NCBI GenBank assembly: GCA_050951365.1
Contig: JBMNIX010000012.1
Span: 62,001-126,000, forward strand
Direction: 5' to 3'
Origin: JAAYHG01 sp012735455
GTDB taxonomy: Bacteria; Bacillota; DTU030; DUMP01
Length of the DNA: 64,000 bases
Positions 54,144-64,000 of the stretch are shown here, piece by piece. The translations under genes were made by a program, and so were the position numbers. The notes under the pieces were generated by a model. That model ran no database searches and was not told where the DNA came from. It saw only the letters and a program-made list of their open reading frames with translations. Each line of letters opens with the position of its first letter. The stretch's first letter is position 1.

Positions 54144-55772
54144 ATGACAGCAGACTTGGTATTGTGCGGCGGCCGTGTAATCACGTTGACCGCCAGCAGC
54201 CCCGTGGTGGAGGCGGTGGCTGTAAGCGCAGGCAGGATAGTGGCAGCCGGCAGCAGCCAGGAGATAAAGGAGTATATCGGCCCGCAAACAGAGGTTATTA
54301 ACACCCAAGGCATGACGGTGGTGCCCGGCCTTTGCGACACCCACCTGCACCTATTGGGGTTGGGCTTCGCTCTGCATCAGGTGGACCTGAGCGGCATTCG
54401 ATCTGTAGAAGAGCTACGTCAACGCGTAGCCGCCTACATTGCCGCAAACAATATCCCGCCGGGGCGCTGGATAGAGGGTAGTGGTTGGGATCAGAATACT
54501 CTCGCCGAGGGACGTTTTCCTACCAAGGAAGACTTGGATGGGGTAGCAGACGAGAATCCCGTCCTGCTCAGCCGGGTTTGCCACCACGTGGCTTTAGTGA
54601 ACCGCAGAGGGTTGGAAGCCCTGGGCTTAGCACCCGACACCCCTGATCAAGAGGGTGGGCGCTTCGGCCGCAGGGAAAACGGGGAGCTTTCCGGCCTCCT
54701 GTACGAGTTCGGAGCCATCAAGATGGCCCGCGGGGCTATCCCCGCCCCCAGTGCGGCGGAGCTGGAGGCTGCTTTGGAACTGGCGGTAAAGCACGCGTCT
54801 GCAGCAGGTCTTACTGAGGTACACTCCGACGACCTTGGTTACAGCGGTGGGTTCGAGCGGGCGGTAGGGGCTTATACCGCCCTGGCGGCAAAGGGCAGGC
54901 TTCCGCTGCGGGTGCACCTGGAACTCCTCACCCGATCCTTGGGCGAACTGAAACAGGTTATTGGGGAAGCCCAGGCGTGGCAGCCGCCCTCCCACCTGAT
55001 CCAACTCGGCCCCATCAAGATTTTGCTGGACGGTTCCCTCGGTGCCCGTACTGCTGCCTTAGACGCCCCTTACGCCGATGCTCCCGGTGAGACAGGCGAG
55101 CTCAATATCTGCGCTGAGGAGCTTAGAGAGATGGTGCACCGGGCCCACTCTGCAGGCTTTCAGCTGGCTATCCATGCCATCGGCGATCGGGCTGCACGGC
55201 TGGCCTTGGATGCTATAGAAGAGGCCCAGGCCCGGGCACCCCGCCAGGACGCACGGCATCGGCTGGTGCACTGCCAGATCATGAACCCGGCCCTGTGGGC
55301 GAGGATGAGCGCCCTGGGTGTAGCCGGGGATGTGCAGCCGCGCTTTGTTGCTTCCGACTGGCCAATGGTTCCCAGAAGGCTCGGCCCGGAGAGAGCACAG
55401 GTAAGCTACGCGTGGCGTTCTATGCTGGTGCAGGGGGTGCGGCTCTCTGCTGGTTCGGATTGCCCGGTGGAGCCTTTGGATCCGCTCCTTGGCCTCCACG
55501 CCGCCATCACCCGCACCAATCTGGCGGGCGAGCCTGTTGGCGGCTGGTTGCCAAATGAGAAGCTCAGCCCTGAGCAGGCGCTCTCCCTCTTCGCATTAGG
55601 CGCTGCCTATGTGGCTCATGCCGAGGCGGAAAGGGGTAGCATTGCTCCGGGCAAGCTGGCCGATTTTACCGTGTTTGCCGGTGATTATCTAACGGCCCCC
55701 ATTGAAACCACCCAGGCTAACGACGTACGCCTGGTAGTCTCGGCCGGGCGGGTGGTTTACAGTCGTTTCTGA
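54144..55772 (+). CDS. YtcJ-type metal-dependent amidohydrolase
   Basis: 542 aa. Amidohydrolase_3 family: LCGGRVITLTASSPVVEAVAV, metal ligands in PGLCDTHLHLLGLG (HxH), the WIEGSGWDQ segment, carboxylated-Lys region LGPIKILLDGSLGARTAAL, AIHAIGDRAARLALDA (His), RHRLVHCQIM, AGSDCPVEPLDPLLGLHAAITR (Asp) and C-terminal GKLADFTVF. Such proteins hydrolyse amides, formamides or cyclic ureas; the substrate cannot be told. The start ATG overlaps a mini-ORF stop (ATGA). Confidence 0.88.
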   Translation: MTADLVLCGGRVITLTASSPVVEAVAVSAGRIVAAGSSQEIKEYIGPQTEVINTQGMTVVPGLCDTHLHLLGLGFALHQVDLSGIRSVEELRQRVAAYIAANNIPPGRWIEGSGWDQNTLAEGRFPTKEDLDGVADENPVLLSRVCHHVALVNRRGLEALGLAPDTPDQEGGRFGRRENGELSGLLYEFGAIKMARGAIPAPSAAELEAALELAVKHASAAGLTEVHSDDLGYSGGFERAVGAYTALAAKGRLPLRVHLELLTRSLGELKQVIGEAQAWQPPSHLIQLGPIKILLDGSLGARTAALDAPYADAPGETGELNICAEELREMVHRAHSAGFQLAIHAIGDRAARLALDAIEEAQARAPRQDARHRLVHCQIMNPALWARMSALGVAGDVQPRFVASDWPMVPRRLGPERAQVSYAWRSMLVQGVRLSAGSDCPVEPLDPLLGLHAAITRTNLAGEPVGGWLPNEKLSPEQALSLFALGAAYVAHAEAERGSIAPGKLADFTVFAGDYLTAPIETTQANDVRLVVSAGRVVYSRF

Positions 55773-55778
55773 CTCTCC

Positions 55779-56477
55779 CTAGAGGAGCACTGCTACACGT
55801 CCAGCCAGAGTGATTTCTTCCAGGCTGACATGGGAGCGGTAGGCGTGAACCTCCACCCCGGCGCCGGCGGCGGCCGCAAGGGCAGTGCTAAAGGCCGGAT
55901 CCATGGAGGTGTGAGGTGCGAAACGCTCAGCATCCGCTCTCTGGATGATAAAGATGATGGCGGCGCGGTTCCCCTGCGCCTTAAGCTCTGCAAGTTCACG
56001 CACGTGGCGCGCCCCGCGTACAGTAGGGGCGTCAGGAAACAGGGCGGTACCCTCTTTGACCAGGGTGCAGCCCTTTACTTCTATGTAGCAATCGGGAAGC
56101 CCTGAAGCGGTAAGGAGGAAATCAAAGCGGCCGCCCTGGACGCGCGGTTCCGCCTTTATATTGTTGTAAGCGGCGAACTCTGGCCACACCCCGTTGACCA
56201 AAGCCCGTGCTGCCAGGTGGTTGGGTACACGGCTGTCTACGGATACCAAGCCTTGGGGACCTTCCACCAAGCGCAGATCATACCCTGTGCTGCGTCCCGG
56301 ACGGGTGGCAAGGGCTAAGTAAACAGGTGCCCCTGGGAAAAGGAGTTCCTTCAGGCGCCCCGGGTCGGCCACATGGGCCCGCACCTCCTTGCCTGCTAGC
56401 TCAACCAACGCCAAGAAACGATTCGGCCGTTCGACCAGCCGCCCGCGCTCCAGCGGCGGCAACGGATAAGTTACCAT
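55779..56477 (-). CDS. sfsA: SfsA family sugar-fermentation stimulation protein
   Basis: 232 aa, ATG with GGAGGCCACCC upstream on the minus strand. OB-fold N-terminus (RPNRFLALVELAGKEVRAHVADPGRLKELL) and restriction-nuclease-like C-terminus with DFLLTASGLPDCYIEVKGCTLV (acidic and Lys catalytic pattern), FPDAPTVRGARHVREL. Homologues are named for effects on sugar fermentation but are probably nucleic-acid binding or nuclease proteins. Convergent with the amidohydrolase, 6 bases apart. Confidence 0.94.
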   Translation of the reverse strand: MVTYPLPPLERGRLVERPNRFLALVELAGKEVRAHVADPGRLKELLFPGAPVYLALATRPGRSTGYDLRLVEGPQGLVSVDSRVPNHLAARALVNGVWPEFAAYNNIKAEPRVQGGRFDFLLTASGLPDCYIEVKGCTLVKEGTALFPDAPTVRGARHVRELAELKAQGNRAAIIFIIQRADAERFAPHTSMDPAFSTALAAAAGAGVEVHAYRSHVSLEEITLAGRVAVLL

Positions 56478-56609
56478 TGGGTGGCCTCCTAACGAAACTA
56501 ACTCTGTTCAATATAGCACGGGACCGAGGGAAGAACAACCAGCAGGAATTTTCCGGGCTACTGTCTAATTCCTTCCGGTAATACCTACGAACGCCAGTTC
56601 CGGAAGGGG

Positions 56610-59600
56610 GTGCCACAAGTGAGACAAGGTGGCAGTGTGCGCTTTATCCTGGGACGGGCAGGAACAGGCAAGACCCACACCTGTCTCAAGGCCATAGAGG
56701 AGATCCTGCTAAGGGAGGGGGAGGAAGGGCCACCCCTCATACTCTTGGTGCCAGAGCAGGCCACCTTCCAGACGGAGTACGCCCTTCTTTCAACAGGCGC
56801 TGTTCGAGCCACTTCTCGCGCCCAGGTTCTCAGTTTTCGCCGACTGGCCCGGCGGGTTCTGTTCGAGGTGGGCGGTAGCGCTCGGCCCTGGTTGGGAGAG
56901 CTGGGAAAACGTATGGTCCTTCGTTCCTTGGTGCAGAAGCGGCGGAACGAGCTGCTGCTGTTTGGCCGCAGTGCCGGTACCCCCGGCTTTACCGAGCGCC
57001 TGGCCAGCACCTTGGCTGAACTGAAACTTTACAATATTTCCCCGGAAATGTTGCTGGCCAGACTCAAGTTCTTGGAGGCTAAAAGCGAGGGGCAGTCCCC
57101 TTTGGCCGGGAAACTACACGATCTGGCCCTCTTGTACAGGGACTTGGAGGAGTACCTGGCCCCGCGCTATACCGACCCGGAGGCGTATCTCTCTCACTTG
57201 GCCACCCAACTGTTACAAGCCACTTCCCTCCAGGGATCTCATGTTTGGGTGGACGGTTTTAGTGGCTTTACCCCCCAGGAGTTTCAGGTTCTGGCTAGCC
57301 TTATGCGCACGGCGGCCCAGGTAGAGATTGCCCTTTGCCTGGACCACATGGAGCTTTCCCGCCCCCTGGCCGAAACAGACCTTTTTCATCCCACCCGGGA
57401 GACGTACCAAAAGCTCGTAGCCCTGGCCCGAGCGGAGGGCGCAAGCCTTCAGCCGGCCCTGGTCTTAGATGACCCGACCGTTCTTCCGCCTCGCTTTGTT
57501 GCGGCACCAGAGTTGGCCCATCTGGAACGTTCTTTTTTCCACTACCCTGCCCGGCCCTGGACAGGGGACGCGCCGGGTCTTAAGCTTACAGTGGCAGCCA
57601 ACCGCCGGGTGGAAGTGGAGGCTGCGGCCCGGGGAATGATTCAGCTGGCCCGGGATAAGGGACTGCGCTGGCGTGATATGGCCCTTATCGTACGTGATTT
57701 GGAGACATACCAGGACCTCATCACCGCTGTTTTAACCGACTACGGTATCCCCCACTTTGTGGATAGGAAGCGCCCCGTGTTGCACCATCCTCTGTCGCAG
57801 CTTGTCTTGGCTGCTCTTGAAGTGTTTACCACCAACTGGTCTTACGAGGCAGTGTTCCGTGCCCTCAAGACGGACCTTTTTCCCTTAAGCCGTAGCCAGG
57901 TTGATTACCTGGAGAACTACGTCCTGGCCTACGGCATTCGCGGCCAGTGTTGGCTGCAAAAAGAAGACTGGACCTTTCACGAGGCGGATGAACATGCCGT
58001 TCATTATTGGCGTGCCGTGGAGTCGTTGCGTCGCCGGGTAGTGGCCGGGTTTCAACCTTTAACCAGAGTTTGCCAGCGTGGTGACCAGGTAACAGGTGGC
58101 GATCTTACTGCTGCCCTCTGGACGTTTCTTTCTGAACTTAAGGTAGGTTCTACCCTGGAGGGTTGGGCCCGGCAGGCGGAAGAACAGGGGGACCTGGCTG
58201 CGGCCCAAGAACATACCCAGGCATGGAGTGGTTTTCTGGACCTGCTGGACGAGCTTCTAATCGGCCTTGGGGACACACTCCTTACACCAGTCGAATATGC
58301 CGAAATCTTAGCCAGCGGCTTGGAAAGCCTGCGCCTCGGTCTGGTGCCTCCGAGCCTCGACCAGGTTCTAGTAGGCGGACTGGAGCGTTCGCGGCACCCC
58401 AACGTGCGGGCGGCCTTTGTTTTAGGGATTAATGACGGCGTGCTGCCCGGTAGGGTGAAGGAGGATGCAGTCCTTACCGACCGGGAACGCGAGGACCTGA
58501 AGGCCACTGGTTTGGAGCTTGCACCCACCAGCCGGCAGAACCAGTTTCACGAGGACTATCTCACCTATATCGCCCTGACGCGAGCCAGCGAGTTCTTGTG
58601 GCTCAGTTTTCCTTTGGCGGACGAGGAGGGTAGGGCCCTTACTCCATCACGGGTCATTACCCGCCTGCGCAGTCTTTTCCCCCACCTGGTCGAGCTTTAC
58701 GCGGCCGCTGAAACCAAGTGGAGTCCCGGCAGAGGACTTAAGCTTTCTTTCCACACCTGAGCGGGCCGCAGGATACCTGGCAGGACAACTTAGGCTAGCG
58801 CGTGCCGGCCAAGCACTGGGTCCTGTCTGGGCAGCGGGTGTACCAGTACCTGTCATCTGAGCCTAACCTGCAGCAGTTCCTGCCCCGTGCTCTGGCAGGC
58901 CTTCAGTACAACAACCGGGTAGATCCCCTGCCGCGAACACTAGCCCGGCAGCTCTATGGTACGCCTGTGCGCACCTAGTGTTACGCGTCTCGAGGGGTTT
59001 TGCCGGTTGCCCCTTCAGCCATTTTGCCGTGTACGGCCTTAAACTGCGTGAACGGCAGGAGTATGGTCTTGACCTGCCTTCCCTCGGTCTTTTCACCCAC
59101 AGTGTTCTGCGACGGCTGACGGAAGACTTGCTGCAGGCTGGACGCGATTTTGCTGACCTTACGCCCGAAGAGACAGAGAGCTTAGTCACCGAGAAAGTGG
59201 AAGCGGCTGGTGCCGGAGTTTGCCAGCGGCATCCTGGCCAGCTCGGCTCGTTTCCGCTACCTCAGCCGTAGGCTGACACGCCTTATCAACGGGGCGGTAC
59301 AGATTTTAGTGGAGCAGGCCCGCCGGGGTGGATTCCGTACCCGGGCAGCCGAGCTCAGATTTGGTTTCGAAGGAGAGCTCCCTGGTCTTACCCTGTCTCT
59401 GCCTGAGGGCGGAGAACTTATTCTCACCGGACAGATCGACCGTCTGGATGTGGCTACCGGTGCTGACGGCCGGAATTACTTGAGCATTGTGGACTACAAG
59501 AGCAGCGACCATAAAGTCTCCCTGCTGGAGGTTTACCACGGCCTTTCGTTGCAGTTGTTTGTCTACCTGCTGGCGGTGTTAGCAGGCAGTGAGGTCATGG

Positions 59601-60117
59601 GGTTGACTTCACCTCTGCCTGCCGCTGTTTTCTACTTTACTTTAAACGAAAAAGCTCATCAAGACCAACGGTCCCGTGACCTTGGAAGAGGGCGGCTCAG
59701 CTCAGGTTGAAGGCCTTCCGCTTGGAAGGACTGGTGCGAGCCGATAAGGAAGTGCTTCTCTTACTGGACAAAGAGGCGGCCGGCGGCCAGTCCAGTGTCA
59801 CCGGTATTGCTCTGAAGAAGGATGGTTCCCTCAAGAAAAACCCGCGCTCCATTCCCGATACCGGTTTTGACCTCCTGCTTAAGTTTGTTCAGGCCAAGGC
59901 ACAGCAACTGGCCACAGCTATCTTGCAAGGAGAGGCACAGGTGGCCCCGGTAAAGCAAGGAGATGCTACAGCCTGTCAGTTCTGCGCTTTGGGCACGGTG
60001 TGTCACTTCGATCCCCTGGTGCCAGGAAATGAGTACCGGTTGGTATCGAAACAGACTTCAGAAGAGATCTGGTCACTCCTGGCCAAGGAAGTGCAGAAGG
60101 GGGTGCAGGCAGAATGA
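56610..60117 (+). pseudogene. addB: AddB helicase-nuclease subunit, 3' third broken by several frameshifts
   Basis: GTG 56610 starts a clean 716-codon frame: the P-loop LGRAGTGKTHTC, VPEQATFQTEYALL and the inactivated helicase body of AddB. It stops at 58760. The rest, in changing frames, still encodes AddB features: CPFSHFAVYGLKLRER (first cluster Cys), RYLSRRLTRLINGAVQIL, the RecB-type nuclease motif GQIDRLD...IVDYKSSDHK and the final FeS cysteines CQFCALGTVCHFD, ending at 60117. Shifts fall near 58750, 58810, 58975, 59205, 59645 and 59690, several at short homopolymers. TGA overlaps the addA ATG. Either sequencing error or a dead subunit. Confidence 0.85.
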
Positions 60118-63100
60118 ACGGGCAGAAAGCCAAGTGGACCAGCGCACAAGAAGAGGCCATTTCGGCTCCCGCCGGTAACCTTTTGGTATCGGCTGCGGCC
60201 GGTGCTGGTAAGACGGCTGTACTGGTAGAGCGCGTCATTCGGCGAGTGCTGGATCCCAAGGACCCTGTGGATATAGACCGTTTGCTGCTAGTCACCTTTA
60301 CTGAGGCGGCCGCGGCGGAAATGCGGCAGCGCATCGGGGCCGCCCTGGGGGCAGCTCTAGCGTCTGCGCCGGGTAATAACCACCTGGAGCGGCAGCTGGC
60401 TCTTCTAGGCCGGGCCTCCATCTCCACTTTGCACTCCTTCTGTCTCCGAGTTGTCCGTCGTTACTTCTACCAGTTGGAGCTAGACCCGGCTTTTAGAGTG
60501 ATGGATGAGGCCGAGGCTGATCTCTTGGCGCACGAGGTGCTAGACAGCCTGTGGGAGGAACGCTATGAGGCCGAGGTGGAGACAAACGGCCCCTTTATTC
60601 AACTCCTGGACTGTTATGGTAATGCCCGCAGCGACGACGACCTAAAAGAATTGGTACTCACGATTCACAACTTCAGCCGTAGCCAGCCCTGGCCCGAGGA
60701 GTGGCTCAGAAAAACCGCTGCATCCTTCCACGATGCGGATGCTGCTGACGAGGCAACCCTGCCCTGGGTACGTCCTCTGCTTGCCGTCTCTCTTCAAGAG
60801 TTGGGTTCGGCCCTGCTCCTCCTGGCCCGTGCCGCCGAATTAGCCGGCCTACCAGCGGGCCCAGCTCAGTATCTTTCTAACATCCAGCAGGAGCAGGAGG
60901 CAGTGGCGGCTGCAGTCCGAACTGCCCGCTATGGCTCGTGGGATGACCTGCGCGCCTCTCTTGAGATAGCCTTTGAACCGCTGCCGCGCGTGCACAAAAC
61001 AGACGATGTGGATCCGGAACTCAAGGAACAGGTTCAAGATCTGCGCGATAGGGCGAAGAAAATCGTGCGCCAGCTGCGGGAGGGCGTCTATGGGCGTCCG
61101 CTCGCGGATCTGGTGGCGGACCTTACCTCCATGGCCCCTATTGTCACGGCACTCTGTGATCTGGTGCTGGAATTTAGCCGGCGTTTTCAAGCCGCCAAGC
61201 GCGCCCGTGCGCGGGTGGACTTCAGCGACTTGGAACACTACGCATTGTCCCTGCTGCGGGACAATGACCTTCCCGGCGGCGTCCTTAAGCCATCACCTTT
61301 AGCCCAGGAACTGGCCCAGGAATACGCCGAAGTCCTAGTTGATGAGTATCAGGATATTAATCCGGTGCAGGATGCCATCCTGACCTTGGTTTCCGGCCAG
61401 GACGGTCCTTCGCCTCGCCTTTTCTTGGTGGGCGATGTCAAGCAGAGCATCTACCGTTTTCGCCTGGCTGAGCCCCGGCTTTTTCTCCAGAAATACCGCG
61501 ATTATCCCAGCGCGCCCGGAGGACGGCAGCGACGCCTGAGCCTGAAACACAACTTCCGCAGTCGTTCTGAAGTGATAACAGCCGTGAACTTTATCTTCCG
61601 GCAGATACTCACCCGGGAGGTTGGCGACTTGGATTATGATGCCGAGGCGGAGCTGGTACCGGGAGCAGCCTATGCCGAGCCGCCGGCCGGAGCGCGGTTG
61701 GCCGGTGGGCCGGTAGAGCTGCACCTTGTGGAGCGCAGTGCCAAGGAAAATCAGGGGCGCGCGGCCCTAGTTGAGGCTCATGAGCAGCAGGAGGAAGAAG
61801 CTGCTCATGAGCCGGTAGACTTGGGCGCCGTGGAAAAAGAAGCCCTGCTTATCGGGCGGCGTATCCGCGAGATGGTACAGGGTGCCCCAACCCGGCCTGG
61901 TCCGGAATTCATGGTTTGGGATAAAGCAGCGGGGTCCTACCGTCCTGTAACCTACCGGGATATTGTCGTCCTGCTGCGCACCATGCAGGGACGTGCCAAC
62001 ACCATGCTCGAGGTGCTGCGCCAGCTCGAGATCCCTGCTTATGCCGAACTGGGGAGCGGATACTTTACTGCACCCGAAGTAGGCACAATGCTTTCCCTGC
62101 TCAAGATAATTGACAATCCGCGCCAGGACATCCCCCTGGCGGCTGTTCTGCGTTCGCCGTTGGTGGGGCTATCGCCTGAGGAATTGGCCCAGGTGCGTTT
62201 GGCTGCCCCAGGAGCGGATTTTCACGGAGCTGTTTGGGCTGCTTCCAGCCGTGAGGACTTCACCGGGCGAAAAAAGCTGCAGCTCTTTCTCGCTCAGCTT
62301 CAGGAGTGGCGCACCGCTGCCCGCCGGGGAACCCTGGCCGACCTTATTTGGCGCATCTATCGGGAAACAGGCTACCTGAGCTATGTGGGGGCCTTGCCTG
62401 CCGGTGCCCAGCGCCAGGCTAATTTGCGCGCCCTTTATGACCGGGCGCGCCAGTTTGAGAGCTTTGGGCGACCGGGTTTGTTCCGTTTTCTGCGCTTCCT
62501 GGAGCGCTTTCAAGCTGAAGAGGGGGACCTGGGGACAGCGCGAGCCCTGGGTGAGAACGAAAATGTGGTCAGGATCATGAGCATCCACAAGAGCAAGGGA
62601 TTGGAGTTCCCTGTAGTCTTTGTGGCCGATCTAGGGAAGAAGTTCAATCTAGATGATCTCAAAGGTGACATCCTGCTGCATCGGGACCTGGGGCTAGGCC
62701 CCGTGGTAGTGAATACCGGGTTGGGGATTAAGTACCCCAGCTTGGCCCACCACGCCATAAAGGCTGCGAGTCGACAGGAGATTCTGGCCGAGGAGCTTCG
62801 GATCCTCTACGTCGCCCTTACCCGTGCCCGGGAGCGCCTCATCTTGGTGGGTTCTGCCAGTGAGCTTACCAAACAGCGGCAGCGTTGGACCCAGGCCGCC
62901 TGTGCGGAGGGCTGGCGGCTCCCTACCGGCACTCTGGCCAGCGCCAGCAGCTATCTAGACTGGCTTTGCCCTGCTTTGGTGCGACATGCACAGGGCACAC
63001 CGCTCAGGGAGGGGAACCTGTGGGTCCGGCCTGATCCCGCCGTGGCTGCTGACCCGGCCAGTTTCCAGATTTTCCTCTATGGACCCGAGGACATGGTGCC

Positions 63101-63938
63101 ACTTAAACAGGCCGTTTGCCAGACGGGGGCAGAGTGCAACCAGGGAGAGATCGCTTCCCAGGTTGAGCCAGAGCTGCTCGCCGAGGTGAAAAGACGCCTC
63201 AGTTGGCGCTACCCAAACCAGACAGCCAGCAAGTTAGCAGCCAAGCTCAGCGTCAGTGAGCTTAAGCGGCGTGCCCTCTTGGGCCGTGCTCAGGAAGAAG
63301 AGGAAGAGCCTGGCAAAGGCTGGCAGCCCTTAGGTTGGACCAGGCAACCCCGTTTTGCCCAGGCGGAAGAGGGGCTGGCCGGAGCCGAGCGCGGAAGTGC
63401 TGTGCACCTCGTGCTGGAGCATCTGGACCTGAGACGCGAACTCAGTGCCTCTGGCATTGCTATCCAGGTCCAGGAACTGGTGGAGAGGGAGTTTTTAACC
63501 CCAGAGCAGGCCGCCAGCGTGGACAGCTTTGCTTTAGCCGAGTTCTTCGCCAGCCCCTTAGGCCGGCGCCTAACCCTTGATCCCGGCGCTGTGCGCCGGG
63601 AGTTACCCTTCAGCCTCTGCCTGCCAGCCCGCCAGGTCTATCTTAACCAAGACCTTACCCCGAGCGAGGCGGAAGAACTGGTCTTGCTTCAAGGCATCAT
63701 TGACTGCCTGGTGGCGTTACCTGATGGCTGGCTGCTTCTGGACTTTAAGACGGACCAGATTGGACCGGCTGGACTTACCGAACGTCTTCCCGGTTACTTA
63801 AGGCAGGTTGAGATCTACGCACAGGCTGTATGCCAGCTCACCCAGCGTCCTGTGGTGGAGGCCTACCTTTATTTTCTGGCCCTAAAGCAAGCCATTCCTG
63901 TTCGTTTGCTTACAAAAGAGAGTTCCCTGCTCCCGTAA
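60114..63938 (+). CDS. addA: AddA helicase-nuclease
   Basis: 1274 aa, intact. Start ATGA overlaps the addB stop. UvrD-type SF1A helicase: Q-motif TSAQEEAISAPAGN, Walker A SAAAGAGKTAVLVER, VTFTEAAAAEMRQR, STLHSFCLRVVRRYF, Walker B VDEYQDINPVQ, LVGDVKQSIYRFRLAEP, LKHNFRSRSEVI, MSIHKSKGLEFPVVFV, LYVALTRARERLILVG. C-terminal RecB-like nuclease with GIIDCLVALPDGWLLLDFKTDQI (Asp, Asp-x-Lys). With AddB it processes double-strand breaks at Chi sites. Confidence 0.97.
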   Translation: MNGQKAKWTSAQEEAISAPAGNLLVSAAAGAGKTAVLVERVIRRVLDPKDPVDIDRLLLVTFTEAAAAEMRQRIGAALGAALASAPGNNHLERQLALLGRASISTLHSFCLRVVRRYFYQLELDPAFRVMDEAEADLLAHEVLDSLWEERYEAEVETNGPFIQLLDCYGNARSDDDLKELVLTIHNFSRSQPWPEEWLRKTAASFHDADAADEATLPWVRPLLAVSLQELGSALLLLARAAELAGLPAGPAQYLSNIQQEQEAVAAAVRTARYGSWDDLRASLEIAFEPLPRVHKTDDVDPELKEQVQDLRDRAKKIVRQLREGVYGRPLADLVADLTSMAPIVTALCDLVLEFSRRFQAAKRARARVDFSDLEHYALSLLRDNDLPGGVLKPSPLAQELAQEYAEVLVDEYQDINPVQDAILTLVSGQDGPSPRLFLVGDVKQSIYRFRLAEPRLFLQKYRDYPSAPGGRQRRLSLKHNFRSRSEVITAVNFIFRQILTREVGDLDYDAEAELVPGAAYAEPPAGARLAGGPVELHLVERSAKENQGRAALVEAHEQQEEEAAHEPVDLGAVEKEALLIGRRIREMVQGAPTRPGPEFMVWDKAAGSYRPVTYRDIVVLLRTMQGRANTMLEVLRQLEIPAYAELGSGYFTAPEVGTMLSLLKIIDNPRQDIPLAAVLRSPLVGLSPEELAQVRLAAPGADFHGAVWAASSREDFTGRKKLQLFLAQLQEWRTAARRGTLADLIWRIYRETGYLSYVGALPAGAQRQANLRALYDRARQFESFGRPGLFRFLRFLERFQAEEGDLGTARALGENENVVRIMSIHKSKGLEFPVVFVADLGKKFNLDDLKGDILLHRDLGLGPVVVNTGLGIKYPSLAHHAIKAASRQEILAEELRILYVALTRARERLILVGSASELTKQRQRWTQAACAEGWRLPTGTLASASSYLDWLCPALVRHAQGTPLREGNLWVRPDPAVAADPASFQIFLYGPEDMVPLKQAVCQTGAECNQGEIASQVEPELLAEVKRRLSWRYPNQTASKLAAKLSVSELKRRALLGRAQEEEEEPGKGWQPLGWTRQPRFAQAEEGLAGAERGSAVHLVLEHLDLRRELSASGIAIQVQELVEREFLTPEQAASVDSFALAEFFASPLGRRLTLDPGAVRRELPFSLCLPARQVYLNQDLTPSEAEELVLLQGIIDCLVALPDGWLLLDFKTDQIGPAGLTERLPGYLRQVEIYAQAVCQLTQRPVVEAYLYFLALKQAIPVRLLTKESSLLP

Positions 63939-63996
63939 GGGCGCGATTCATTGTGCCCTCGGACGACTGACCTAATCCACACGGGAGGGATGAAAT

Positions 63997-64000
63997 ATGC
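63997..64000 (+). CDS. start of a following gene (cut by window end)
   Basis: ATG at 63997 behind a strong GGGAGGGA (63983-63990), 58 bases after addA. Only the start codon is inside the window. sbcD often follows addA in Firmicutes, but nothing here proves it. Confidence 0.4.

Overview
The window reads as chromosome of an anaerobic, motile, endospore-forming Gram-positive bacterium of the class Clostridia, probably related to Moorella, Desulfotomaculum or Thermanaeromonas. Evidence: sporulation genes spoIID, spoIIID and spoIIR plus a SpoIIQ-like M23 protein; flagellar rod genes; a T-box leader; an [FeFe]-hydrogenase-like protein; rubrerythrin; a thermophile-type fructose-bisphosphate aldolase/phosphatase; AddAB; Firmicute SD sequences and promoters; many GTG and TTG starts. 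The assignment is inferred from gene content only.

Region 1 (1-28.5 kb, almost all + strand) is a conserved core. The first part holds a tiny membrane protein, an H-cluster protein and a promoter-CDS-terminator unit for a 42-aa Cys-rich protein. Next comes a block with the Bacillus subtilis ywl order: tsaC, a Mn-exporter-like gene, ywlE, rpiB, ywlG, glyA, upp. It is followed by comEB, a MazG-like gene, tagO, wecB, atpZ, murA, spoIID, the M23 gene, spoIIID, mbl, flhO, flhP and a rod-binding gene. In Bacillus the ATP synthase operon lies between upp and murA; here only atpZ remains. A serine-type T-box then controls a three-gene unit (aminotransferase, SerA, histidine phosphatase) that could be a complete phosphoserine pathway. 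fabZ, an unrecognised HTH protein, recD2, the bifunctional FBPase and spoIIR (with a sigma-F-like promoter) follow.

Region 2 (28.5-45.8 kb, mixed strands) holds short transcription units: an MFS exporter with YbaK, a large secreted phosphodiester-glycosidase-like protein, small hypothetical genes, a YugP-type zinc peptidase, a zinc-ribbon protein and a HAD hydrolase. After these comes a 2-oxo/hydroxyacid group: a TAXI-TRAP transporter, an Ldh-family dehydrogenase and two D-2-hydroxyacid dehydrogenases, with the TrkA-TrkH potassium system between them.

Region 3 (45.8-51.2 kb) looks like a decayed accessory island. It contains the tail of a type I restriction HsdS gene, a frameshifted membrane LuxR regulator, an SLH-domain surface protein with an internal duplication, a broken small gene, a tRNA-Ala without its 3' acceptor strand, and a multiply frameshifted nitrilase remnant.

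Region 4 (51.2-64 kb): a TPP riboswitch precedes thiM and thiW. A frameshifted small gene, rubrerythrin, a YtcJ-type amidohydrolase and sfsA follow, then addB-addA. The 3' third of addB carries about six frameshifts, while addA is intact. Several breaks in the window lie in homopolymers, so assembly error must be excluded before calling them pseudogenes. No CRISPR array, insertion sequence, rRNA or prophage was seen.
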